Shown piece by piece: positions 1 to 6,163 of a stretch of 11,548 nt of DNA (its first letter is position 1; each line of letters starts with the position of its first letter). The stretch is taken from NCBI GenBank assembly GCA_002391385.1, contig DGEY01000091.1, forward strand, positions 1 through 11,548, in the 5' to 3' direction. The notes beneath the pieces were generated by a model. The model worked only from the letters and a program-made list of their open reading frames with translations. It was not told the origin of the DNA and did no database searches. A program made the translations under genes and the position numbers. This stretch comes from Firmicutes bacterium UBA3914 (lineage in GTDB: Bacteria; Bacillota; Limnochordia; Darwinibacteriales; Darwinibacteriaceae).

Positions 1-24
1 AGACATGCCGGGCGCACCGCGGAT

Positions 25-48
25 GCGGAGGACCTGCTGGTCCTCCGC
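25..48 (-). other. Perfect GC-rich hairpin after the korB stop
   Basis: A 10-bp perfect stem (GCGGAGGACC / GGTCCTCCGC) with a TGCT loop lies 8 bases beyond the beta-subunit stop codon. Read on the minus strand it is followed by a GC-rich stretch with no run of T, so it is not a canonical intrinsic terminator. It could be a factor-dependent pause or terminator, an mRNA 3'-end stabiliser, or an intercistronic hairpin before a gene beyond the left edge. An AAGGAGG motif sits on the minus strand between the stop and the stem, but no start codon follows at a suitable distance. Confidence 0.5.
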
Positions 49-56
49 TCGCCTCC

Positions 57-923
57 TTAACCGACACGGAACTCGTGTAAGAGCTCCTCCACCAGTTCCC
101 CCCTGGCCAGCTCCTGCTTCACCAGGGGAACATCCACAATGTCCCCAAAATGATCCGTTAAGGTGGGCCGCTCCACCTGATAGAAGATGCCGATGGGAAT
201 CCTCTCTCCCCACTCCCAGCTCCTGGCCCACGCGGCCTGGCGGTCGCTGCGGTCATAGCCGGCTTCCTGGTCCAGATCGTACACCCGGGAACGGTAGAAT
301 TGGTAGGTGTTGATCCGGTTAAAGGTGACGCAGGGCTGGAGAACATCCACTAAGGCAAAGCCTTTATGCTGGATGGCAGCTTTGAGGACCCGGGCCAGAT
401 GCTCCTGGTCACCGGCAAAACTGCGGGCCACAAAGCCGGCGTTGAGGGTAATGGCAGTGGCCAAGGGGTTAAAGGGCTCGTTATACGCTCCCAGGGGCGT
501 AGTCCCAGTCACCATCCCCCGGTCGCTCCTGGGCGAAGCCTGCCCCTTGGTTAAGCCGAACACCTGGTTGTCGTGGACAATGTATGTGATGTCCACATTC
601 CGCCTGATGGCGTGGAGGAAGTGGTTTCCCCCCTCAGCATAGCCGTCGCCATCACCGCCCACCGCGATTACAGTCAAATCGCTGTTGGCCAGCTTCGCCC
701 CAGTAGCGGTGGGTAAAGTGCGGCCGTGCAGCGTATTGAGCACATTACCGCTGATATAATGGGGCAGCTTGCCCGCCTGGCCGATACCGGAAACGAAGAG
801 CACTTCCTGGGGTTTGAGCCCCAGCTCGCTTAGGGCCTTGGCCAAGGCCCGCACGATACCGAAATTGCCGCACCCGGGGCACCAAGCTGTCTCCCTGCTC
901 ACCACAAACCCTTGCTCAGCCAC
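57..923 (-). CDS. korB: 2-oxoacid:ferredoxin oxidoreductase, beta subunit (TPP-binding)
   Basis: This is the catalytic thiamine-diphosphate subunit that, with the adjacent gamma-alpha subunit, oxidatively decarboxylates a 2-oxoacid to acyl-CoA and reduces ferredoxin in the cytoplasm. Seen: WCPGCGNFG near the N-terminus (Cys15, Cys18), VSGIGQAGKLPHY, the TPP/Mg site GGDGDGYAEGGN (about residues 89-100) and a late Cys198 in LQPCVTFN. Length (288 residues) is normal for the family. A GTG at 932 is also in frame, but the GGGAGG motif abuts it. The GTG at 921-923 has an 8-base spacing and is preferred. The start overlaps the end of the alpha gene by 8 bases, implying translational coupling. The protein has only three cysteines, so the usual fourth cluster ligand is not obvious. 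The substrate (2-oxoglutarate, pyruvate or a branched or aryl 2-oxoacid) cannot be told from sequence alone. Confidence 0.93.
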   Translation of the reverse strand: MAEQGFVVSRETAWCPGCGNFGIVRALAKALSELGLKPQEVLFVSGIGQAGKLPHYISGNVLNTLHGRTLPTATGAKLANSDLTVIAVGGDGDGYAEGGNHFLHAIRRNVDITYIVHDNQVFGLTKGQASPRSDRGMVTGTTPLGAYNEPFNPLATAITLNAGFVARSFAGDQEHLARVLKAAIQHKGFALVDVLQPCVTFNRINTYQFYRSRVYDLDQEAGYDRSDRQAAWARSWEWGERIPIGIFYQVERPTLTDHFGDIVDVPLVKQELARGELVEELLHEFRVG

Positions 924-2643
924 GGCATTCACCTCCCGGAAGCCTGTCCAAAATATACTTGGCGTTCATGGGCCTGCCGTCATAGCGCCTGATGCTGCCC
1001 GTGGGCTTCCAGGCAAAGCGGGAAGCGATGAGCTCCTCCAGCTGCCCAGAGTAGTTGCTTTCCACAATGAACTTCTGGGCAGGTTTTTGTAACAGCTCAC
1101 CTAGCCTCCGGGGCAGGGGAAAGACCTGGGGTAGGTGGACCCCCTGGGCTCTGCACCCGCGGCTGTTGAGGACGGCCACCGCTTCTGCAATGGCCCCCTT
1201 GGTGGATCCGAAACCGATGAGCATGATCTCCGGATCCTCCGCTCCGCAGAGCACGGGGTCCAAGGCGTTATCTTCCACCAGCCTCTGCTTGGCCATGCGT
1301 TTTTCCATCATCTTCCGCCTGGTTTCCGTATCTTCGATGAGATGGCCGGCCTCGTCATGCTCATCACCCGCGCTGACCACAAGGCCAGCTCCAAAGCCTG
1401 GGTAAAGGCGAGGCGAGATGCCGTCTTCCGTGAAGCGGTGCCGCAGGTAAGCAGGGCCAGCTTCTTCAGGAGCAGCCAGCTTACCCCGGCGGATCTCGAT
1501 CTTGCTCAGATCGAAAGGCGGTACGGTGGTATAGGAATCGGCCAGATGCTGGTCGCTTAGGACCACCACCGGCATCTGGTATTCTTCCGCCAAGTTAAAA
1601 GCATGGGCCATGAGGTAAAAGGCCTCTTCCACATCCCCCGGGGCCAAGACCGCCCTGGGGAAATCGCCAAAGGACATGGCGACGGCAAACCTTAAATCGC
1701 CCTGTTCAGTGCGGGTGGGCAGCCCCGTGCTGGGGCCCGGCCGCATGGCGTTGATGACCACAATGGGGATCTCCGCCGAGCCCGCGAGGCTCAAAGCCTC
1801 TGTCATCAGGGCAAATCCTCCGCCGGAGGTGGCGGTCATAGCCCGCACTCCGGTGAAGCTGGCGCCAATGGCCATATTGATCGCGGCTATTTCATCTTCC
1901 GCCTGCTCCATGATGACCTTGGCTTCCCTGCCGTAGCTGGCGATGAACTCGGTGACACCCGTGGAGGGGGTCATGGGGTAGGCGCTCATAAACTTCACCC
2001 CTGCAGCCAAGGCCCCCAAGGGCAGGGCGTCATTACCCCGCAAAACCAGGTGCGGCCTGCTCTTGGCCGGTTTGGCCGGTCGGGGCCTTGCCCCCAGCAG
2101 CCCCCTCACCCGCTCAAATCCGTGGGAGGCCACCTGCTGGTTCCCGGCCACAACCGCCTCGCCCTTATCGGCAAACATCAAAGCCAGGGTCTCATGGAGT
2201 ACAGTAATCTCTTCGCTGAGCAGCGCCCAGACGGCCCCTGCCGCCACCGCGTTGGCCATGATCCTGGGCTGGCCCAGCTCCTCTGCCATGCGGGCAAAGG
2301 GCAAACCGATACAGTTCTCCTTTGTTACCAGTTCTTTTGCTGCATCACCTAAAACATCTGGATCGTAGATGACCACTCCGTCCGGTTTGACTTCCCCCAG
2401 TTCCTGGGTGACCGTGGTTTCATCCAGGGCAACGAGAATATCGATGTCGTCCTCCCAGGAGGCCACAGGCTGGTCCGCCAGCCGGATCTGGAAGAAGTTG
2501 TGGCCTCCCCGAATACGCGACTCGTAATCCTGGTGGGCGAAGAGGTGCCAGCCCTCTTGGGTGGCCGCCCGGAGCAGAATGGTACCTACCGACACCAAAC
2601 CCTGCCCCGCCTGCCCTCCAATCTTGATGTTTAGGGTCTGCAT
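916..2643 (-). CDS. korA: 2-oxoacid:ferredoxin oxidoreductase, fused gamma-alpha subunit
   Basis: This is the partner of the downstream beta subunit in a two-subunit 2-oxoacid:ferredoxin oxidoreductase. Seen: an N-terminal gamma domain (about residues 1-185) with GGQAGQG at 9-15 and SRIRGGHN at 42-49. A proline- and lysine-rich linker (about 185-197) follows. Next comes the pyrimidine-binding alpha domain with YPMTPST at 222-228, MEQAEDE near 245-251 and the TATSGGGFALM stretch at 270-280. A C-terminal transketolase-C-like domain runs from about 470 to 570, and GDEHDE at 426-431 is typical of KorA-type proteins. There is no ferredoxin-like 4Fe-4S insert, so the iron-sulfur cluster must be in the beta subunit. 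The ATG follows GGGAGG (2650-2655 on the minus strand) within the 15-base gap after rubrerythrin, so the gene is in that operon. At 575 residues it has the usual length of gamma-alpha fusions. Confidence 0.94.
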   Translation of the reverse strand: MQTLNIKIGGQAGQGLVSVGTILLRAATQEGWHLFAHQDYESRIRGGHNFFQIRLADQPVASWEDDIDILVALDETTVTQELGEVKPDGVVIYDPDVLGDAAKELVTKENCIGLPFARMAEELGQPRIMANAVAAGAVWALLSEEITVLHETLALMFADKGEAVVAGNQQVASHGFERVRGLLGARPRPAKPAKSRPHLVLRGNDALPLGALAAGVKFMSAYPMTPSTGVTEFIASYGREAKVIMEQAEDEIAAINMAIGASFTGVRAMTATSGGGFALMTEALSLAGSAEIPIVVINAMRPGPSTGLPTRTEQGDLRFAVAMSFGDFPRAVLAPGDVEEAFYLMAHAFNLAEEYQMPVVVLSDQHLADSYTTVPPFDLSKIEIRRGKLAAPEEAGPAYLRHRFTEDGISPRLYPGFGAGLVVSAGDEHDEAGHLIEDTETRRKMMEKRMAKQRLVEDNALDPVLCGAEDPEIMLIGFGSTKGAIAEAVAVLNSRGCRAQGVHLPQVFPLPRRLGELLQKPAQKFIVESNYSGQLEELIASRFAWKPTGSIRRYDGRPMNAKYILDRLPGGECRG

Positions 2644-2658
2644 GATCTGCCTCCCTGC

Positions 2659-3165
2659 CTAAAACGCCCGGATCTGGCTCTTGGGAGCCTGGCAGATGGG
2701 GCATTTCTCCGGTGCATCGCCCTCATGGGTCCAGCCGCAGACGTCACACACGTAGACCGTGCCCAGTTCGATGTCGATCTTCTTCTCCTGAACCGTCTTC
2801 TTGGCCTGGCCGTACATGTCGGCGTGGATCTTCTCAGCCTCCAGGGCATAGTGGGTGGAGCGGACCGCACCCTTTTCCTGCTGGAGCTCGGCCACTACTT
2901 TAAAAGCAGGGTACATCTCTTCCACTTCGTAGGTCTCGCCATCAATGGCATCCTGGAGGTTGGCCACTGAATCTTTGATCCCGCCCAGCTCCTTCAGGTG
3001 GTTGCGGGCATGGACCAGCTCTGCATAGGCAATGGCCCTAAACAGCTTAGCCACATTGGGTAAGCCTTCCTTCTCCGCCACGTTGGCGTAGATCTGGTAC
3101 TTCATGTGCGCCATGCTTTCTCCGGCAAAAGCATCCCTCAGGTTCTTTTCGGTCATGATTCTCAT
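2659..3165 (-). CDS. rbr: Rubrerythrin (ferritin-like diiron domain plus rubredoxin domain)
   Basis: This is a cytoplasmic peroxide-scavenging protein of anaerobes that reduces hydrogen peroxide with electrons passed through its rubredoxin centre. Seen: a ferritin-like four-helix domain (about residues 5-125) with Glu16, AELVH (Glu49, His52), the glutamates of YEVEEMYP (79-86) and EKIH (Glu111, His114) as likely diiron ligands. A C-terminal rubredoxin domain follows, with Cys140, Cys143, Cys155 and Cys158 in two CxxC pairs. All expected ligands are present. The length (168 residues) matches short rubrerythrins. An ATG at 3183 is also in frame, but the ATG at 3165 has GGAGGGG (3174-3180) eight bases upstream, and the protein from there begins like other rubrerythrins. 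It is the first gene of an operon with korA and korB, suggesting that the oxygen-labile oxidoreductase and a detoxifying enzyme are made together. Confidence 0.95.
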   Translation of the reverse strand: MRIMTEKNLRDAFAGESMAHMKYQIYANVAEKEGLPNVAKLFRAIAYAELVHARNHLKELGGIKDSVANLQDAIDGETYEVEEMYPAFKVVAELQQEKGAVRSTHYALEAEKIHADMYGQAKKTVQEKKIDIELGTVYVCDVCGWTHEGDAPEKCPICQAPKSQIRAF

Positions 3166-3201
3166 GCACAAATCCCCTCCCAATTGATAGTGCTAATGGT
3201 T

Positions 3202-3230
3202 ACTATAGCATGCCAGCAATTTACTGGCAA
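3202..3230 (-). promoter_or_regulatory. SigA-type extended -10 promoter for the rbr-korA-korB operon
   Basis: Reading the minus strand there is TTGCCA (3225-3230), a 17-base spacer and TATAGT (3202-3207), with TGC directly before the -10 (an extended -10). Transcription would start near 3195, giving a leader of about 30 bases that carries the GGAGGGG ribosome binding site. The match to the vegetative sigma consensus is five of six in the -10 and four of six in the -35. Confidence 0.72.
3211..3229. promoter_or_regulatory. Inverted repeat TGCCAG-N7-CTGGCA overlapping the rbr promoter
   Basis: A perfect dyad of 6-bp arms separated by seven AT-rich bases covers the spacer and most of the -35 element of the rubrerythrin promoter. 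Its position suits a repressor operator. It is not a PerR box (TTATAAT-type) and I cannot assign a regulator. A second, weaker dyad, TGCTA-N10-TAGCA (3191-3210), spans the -10 element. Confidence 0.4.
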
Positions 3231-3305
3231 GACGCTATTGCTATACATTCGTAACAAGCGCTTCCACTAGATGCTGGGCGGAAACACCTGTTTTGCGCGG
3301 TGTGT

Positions 3306-3334
3306 TGTGGGTAACCTGTGTATAATGTGGAAAA
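3306..3334 (-). other. Cluster of three DnaA-box-like 9-mers
   Basis: On the minus strand the order is TTTTCCACA (3326-3334), TTATACACA (3317-3325) and TTACCCACA (3306-3314), all in one orientation. The first two fit the DnaA-box consensus TTWTNCACA exactly and the third differs at one base. The cluster lies in the intergenic region upstream of rubrerythrin, far from any visible dnaA or replication gene. It may be a DnaA-titrating or regulatory cluster, a fragment of a replication origin, or a coincidence. Confidence 0.45.
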
Positions 3335-3348
3335 CTAAGCCACTTAGT
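3331..3348 (-). terminator. Weak intrinsic terminator after the transporter gene
   Basis: On the minus strand, 28 bases after the transporter stop, ACTAAG-TGG-CTTAGT forms a short 6-bp stem followed by TTT. A longer-range pairing of CACTTAG just after the stop with CTAAGTG is an alternative fold. The stem is short and AT-rich, so termination may be incomplete. It touches the first DnaA-like box. Confidence 0.35.
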
Positions 3349-3375
3349 GAATTACCTCACCTCCCCCTAAGTGCC

Positions 3376-4644
3376 CTACCCCCAGAGCAGCCAAATCAGG
3401 ATGTAGCCCACGGTCACGGCGGCCAGGGTAAAGGGCACACCCAGCCGCATGAACTGGCCGGCGCTCACTTCATAGCCTTCCCTGCGCAGCAGCCCGATAC
3501 CGGTGATGTTGGCGGAAGCGCCGATGGGGGTGAGATTCCCGCCCAGGGTAGCTCCGCACAAAAGTCCGAAGTAGAGGAGGTTCGGTTCCACTGCCATAAT
3601 GGAAGCTACACTGCCCATCACCGGCAGCATGGTGGCCACATAGGGGATGTTGTCCACGAAAGCGGAGATCAAAACGGACATCCAGACAATTAGGGTGTAA
3701 ACCAGGAAGACGTTACCCTGTCCCGTGCGGGCGATGAAGGCGGCGAACCTTTCGATCACCCCAGCTTGCGTCAGTCCGCCCACCACCACAAACAAACCCA
3801 TGAGCAAAAGCAGGGTGAACAAGTCGATATCGAGGATGGTCTTCCAGCTGTGCTTAAAGCCTTTCCCCAAAGCCAGATCCCGGATCAAGCCCACCGCGAA
3901 GAGGGCAACGCAGATCAAGCCGTTGGTGATGTGGGGTTTTTCGGGAATAAAGGAAGCCAGGATCAGAAGCACGATCATGATCAGAAGCAGATAGCCCGGG
4001 AACCTATCCTGCACCTCGGTACGGGCTTGCGGTTGGATCTGGCCCTTGGTGGAGCGCAGCACCCAATACAGGATGGCGGTGGCAGCTACTGCCCCTGCCT
4101 GTACCACCCAGAACATCCCGGGCCGGCCCTGGAGCCAGAAAAAATCCAGGAAGTCCAAATTGGCATGCCCGCCCAGGAGGATGGAAGTGGCATCACCCAC
4201 CAGGGTGGCCGCACCCTGGAGGTTGGAGGCGATGGCCACGGCGATCACGCTGGTCACAGGGGAAATTCCCTGCTTCTTGGCGATACTCATGGCCACCGGG
4301 GCCACAATCAACACCGTCGCCACATTGTCCACGAAAGCAGAAATGATGCCGGAAAAGAGAGATAAAGCCACGATGGCCCAGCGAACAGTGGGCGTCTTCT
4401 CCAGGATCAGGTCCGCCAGCAGAGCAGGCATCCGGGACTCGATAAAGAGCGAAACAATCCCCATTGTTCCGGCGATCATCAAGATCACATTCCAGTCAAT
4501 AAAGCCAAAGACCATGTTCAGGGGGACAATACCCACCGCAACAAAGATTCCTGCCGAGACTAGTGCGATATGCGGTCTGTAACGGGGCAGCAATAACAGC
4601 AAAAGGTAAGTGATGGCAAATAGTGCGATGGCCAATGTTTGCAA
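3376..4644 (-). CDS. ArsB/NhaD-family ion transporter (SLC13/ion transporter superfamily)
   Basis: This is an integral membrane secondary transporter of the ArsB/NhaD/P-protein group; members move anions such as arsenite or exchange Na+ for H+. The ion is not predictable here. Seen: about a dozen hydrophobic segments over 422 residues and a clear internal duplication. SAFVDN occurs at residues 102-107 and again at 327-332. The halves are followed by the hairpin-type motifs ASNLQGAATLVGDATS (139-154) and GATLGGNLTPIGASAN (364-379), which are the family's signature helix-loop regions. Length is normal. The only sensible start is TTG (4642-4644), with AAGGAAG about nine bases upstream; an in-frame stop lies just beyond at 4660-4662. 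The gene stands alone on the minus strand, about 190 bases upstream of the rbr promoter region, and diverges from the sugar dehydrogenase gene. Confidence 0.88.
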   Translation of the reverse strand: MQTLAIALFAITYLLLLLLPRYRPHIALVSAGIFVAVGIVPLNMVFGFIDWNVILMIAGTMGIVSLFIESRMPALLADLILEKTPTVRWAIVALSLFSGIISAFVDNVATVLIVAPVAMSIAKKQGISPVTSVIAVAIASNLQGAATLVGDATSILLGGHANLDFLDFFWLQGRPGMFWVVQAGAVAATAILYWVLRSTKGQIQPQARTEVQDRFPGYLLLIMIVLLILASFIPEKPHITNGLICVALFAVGLIRDLALGKGFKHSWKTILDIDLFTLLLLMGLFVVVGGLTQAGVIERFAAFIARTGQGNVFLVYTLIVWMSVLISAFVDNIPYVATMLPVMGSVASIMAVEPNLLYFGLLCGATLGGNLTPIGASANITGIGLLRREGYEVSAGQFMRLGVPFTLAAVTVGYILIWLLWG

Positions 4645-4659
4645 TGCAACAACTTCCTT

Positions 4660-4713
4660 TCAACATTTCTTCTTTGAGGGAATTCTCTTTTGAGCAGAGG
4701 GATTCCTCTCCAT
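4660..4713 (-). CDS. Possible 17-residue leader peptide upstream of the transporter
   Basis: On the minus strand an ATG at 4713 follows GAGAGGG with a seven-base spacing and opens a 17-codon frame, MERNPSAQKRIPSKKKC. Its TGA ends 15 bases before the transporter's TTG start and abuts the transporter's ribosome binding site. The peptide is very basic. It could be a translated leader that couples or attenuates transporter translation. It is also the end of a long antisense frame over the neighbouring dehydrogenase, so it may be fortuitous. The rest of the 231-base divergent region (4645-4875) shows small hairpins but no riboswitch I recognise and no convincing promoter. Confidence 0.25.
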   Translation of the reverse strand: MERNPSAQKRIPSKKKC

Positions 4714-4860
4714 AAAGACACCCTCTCCCGGAGATTTTGCCCTCGGGATGGAGCCCCCCAATTGCGCTAGTTCTTTCAGCCACGGCAGGGATCGGCTTCC
4801 CGGATGACTAATACCCAGAGCAAATCCTCTGCGCACGGAAGTGCCGTCATGATGGAAGGA

Positions 4861-4868
4861 AAAGGAGG
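4861..4868 (+). promoter_or_regulatory. Ribosome binding site choosing the ATG at 4876
   Basis: AAAGGAGG with a seven-base spacer precedes the ATG at 4876 and is the best site for the first dehydrogenase. It lies inside an alternative in-frame start at 4849 (GGAAG at 4837-4841, also seven bases away). The residues from 4849 align without gaps to the N-terminus of the second dehydrogenase, so both starts may be used. Confidence 0.6.
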
Positions 4869-4875
4869 CAGAACG

Positions 4876-6021
4876 ATGGTTGATGTACTCCGTTTTGGTA
4901 TGGTGGGTGGAGGTCTCGGCTCCTATATCGGCCAGGTGCACCGCAAGGGAGCCACCTTCGATGAGCAGGCCAGGCTGGTGGCGGGCAGCTTCTCCCGGGA
5001 TTTCCAACGGACGCTGCAAACCGGCCAGCGGCTGGGCCTGGATCGGGAGCGCTTGTACCGGGATCACAACGAAATGGCAGAGCAGGAAGCAGCCCGGGAG
5101 GACGGCATTGACTATGTGATCATCTGCAGTCCCAACTACGCGCACTACGCGGCCGCCAAAGCCTTTCTCGAACGCGGTATCCATGTAGTGTGCGATAAGC
5201 CCCTGACCGTCACTGTGGAAGAAGCAGAAGAGCTGGCCCAGCTCGCCCAAGAGAAGGGTCTGCTCTTTGCCGTCAGCTATGCCTATGCCCAATGCCCCGC
5301 GGTGAAGCAGGCGCAGTTGATGGTGCAAAACGGTGACATTGGCGAGATCCAGGTGGTCATGGCCGAGTACCCCATGGGCTGGCTGGCCGCGCCCGTGGAG
5401 CAGGAGGGCGAGGTGCCCTGGCGGACGGACCCCAAGCAGTCGGGCATCTCCAACTGCGTGGGCGACATCGGCACCCACATCGAGAACACCGTGGCCTACA
5501 TCACCGGGTTGGAAATCGAAGAGCTGTGCGCCCGCTTGGATAACTTCGGCGGGGATAACCGGCCCCTGGATACCAACGCCCACGTGCTCGTGAAGTACAA
5601 AAGCGGAGCTGTGGGCAACTACTGGTGCTCCCAGGTGGCCATTGGCTACGACAATCCCCTGAAGGTGCGCATCTTCGGCACCAAGGGCACAATTGAGTGG
5701 TGCCAGGAGTTCCCCAACCACCTGCGCGTGGCGAAGCTGGGCCAGCCGCCCCAGATGCTGGCCAAGGGCCAAGAGTACTTCTACCCCCAAGCCAACGAGC
5801 TGGCCCGCCTGGGCGCGGGGCATCCCGAAGGCTATTATGAAGCCTTCGCCAACTTCTACCGCGCCTTCAACGGCGCGCTGCTCAAGCATAAGCAGGGCCT
5901 GGAACTCACCTCTGAAGATCTGGACTTCCCCGATGTTTTTGCTGGCTTGCGGGGTGTGAAATTCATCCACCGCTGCGTGGAAAGCTCCAAGCGGGGTTCC
6001 GTCTGGGTCAAGTTCGACTAA
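4876..6021 (+). CDS. Gfo/Idh/MocA-family NAD(P)-dependent sugar/cyclitol dehydrogenase (copy 1)
   Basis: This is a cytoplasmic oxidoreductase of the glucose-fructose oxidoreductase / inositol dehydrogenase / MocA family, which uses NAD(P) to oxidise or reduce a hydroxyl or keto group of a sugar, glycoside or cyclitol. Seen: an N-terminal Rossmann fold with FGMVGGGLGS (7-16), CSPNYAH (84-90), the family's lysine motif CDKP (106-109) and, in the C-terminal substrate domain, GDIGTH (196-201) with the catalytic Asp/His pair. Length is 381 residues from the ATG with the strongest ribosome binding site. A start at 4849 would add nine residues (MMEGKGGRT) that match the N-terminus of copy 2. The gene is followed by a strong terminator, so it is probably its own transcript. 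It is closely related to the gene at 8009 along its whole length. The substrate is unknown. Confidence 0.9.
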   Translation: MVDVLRFGMVGGGLGSYIGQVHRKGATFDEQARLVAGSFSRDFQRTLQTGQRLGLDRERLYRDHNEMAEQEAAREDGIDYVIICSPNYAHYAAAKAFLERGIHVVCDKPLTVTVEEAEELAQLAQEKGLLFAVSYAYAQCPAVKQAQLMVQNGDIGEIQVVMAEYPMGWLAAPVEQEGEVPWRTDPKQSGISNCVGDIGTHIENTVAYITGLEIEELCARLDNFGGDNRPLDTNAHVLVKYKSGAVGNYWCSQVAIGYDNPLKVRIFGTKGTIEWCQEFPNHLRVAKLGQPPQMLAKGQEYFYPQANELARLGAGHPEGYYEAFANFYRAFNGALLKHKQGLELTSEDLDFPDVFAGLRGVKFIHRCVESSKRGSVWVKFD

Positions 6022-6033
6022 AGCTTCTGGTCT

Positions 6034-6069
6034 AAAGCGCTAAGTACCCTCGAGGACTTAGCGCTTTTT
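6034..6069 (+). terminator. Strong intrinsic terminator after dehydrogenase copy 1
   Basis: A perfect 12-bp stem (AAAGCGCTAAGT / ACTTAGCGCTTT) closes a 10-base loop and runs into five T residues, 12 bases after the stop codon. The matching A residues on the other side may allow some activity on the minus strand too. It separates copy 1 from the unknown exported protein gene. Confidence 0.92.
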
Positions 6070-6163
6070 CCACTTCTCCCCTTAGCAGGATTTGTGTACA
6101 AACGGTGGAAAAAAGATCAACTACAAGTTAACTCAAAGACTCAGACCAGAGGGGGGGTTAGCA

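Noticed and set aside
1..24. The start of another minus-strand gene (ATG at 6) beyond korB
   Set aside because: Only six bases of it would be inside the window and there is no ribosome binding site at a suitable distance.
3253..3266. A catabolite-repression (cre)-like site with an AAGCGCTT core
   Set aside because: It lacks the outer TG of the consensus and lies well upstream of the rubrerythrin promoter, where catabolite control has no obvious reason.
3321..3326. A perfect TATAAT on the plus strand as a -10 element
   Set aside because: There is no acceptable -35 at 16-18 bases, it would read antisense into the transporter gene, and the same bases are better explained as part of the DnaA-box-like cluster.
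4645..4875. A riboswitch or T-box in the divergent intergenic region
   Set aside because: Only short hairpins such as CAGAG/CTCTG and ACGG/CCGT are present. None of the conserved cores of the riboswitches I know could be found on either strand.
4660..5970. A 436-codon open frame on the minus strand opposite dehydrogenase copy 1, with a similar 260-codon frame opposite copy 2 (7967-8749)
   Set aside because: They mirror the GC-rich codon structure of the sense genes and resemble each other only because the sense genes are paralogs. They have no ribosome binding site of their own and encode no recognisable domain.
6092..6163. An N-terminal extension of the exported protein from a TTG at 6092
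   Set aside because: It lacks a ribosome binding site and would place 24 polar residues before the signal peptide, whereas the TTG at 6164 has a purine-rich site at correct spacing.
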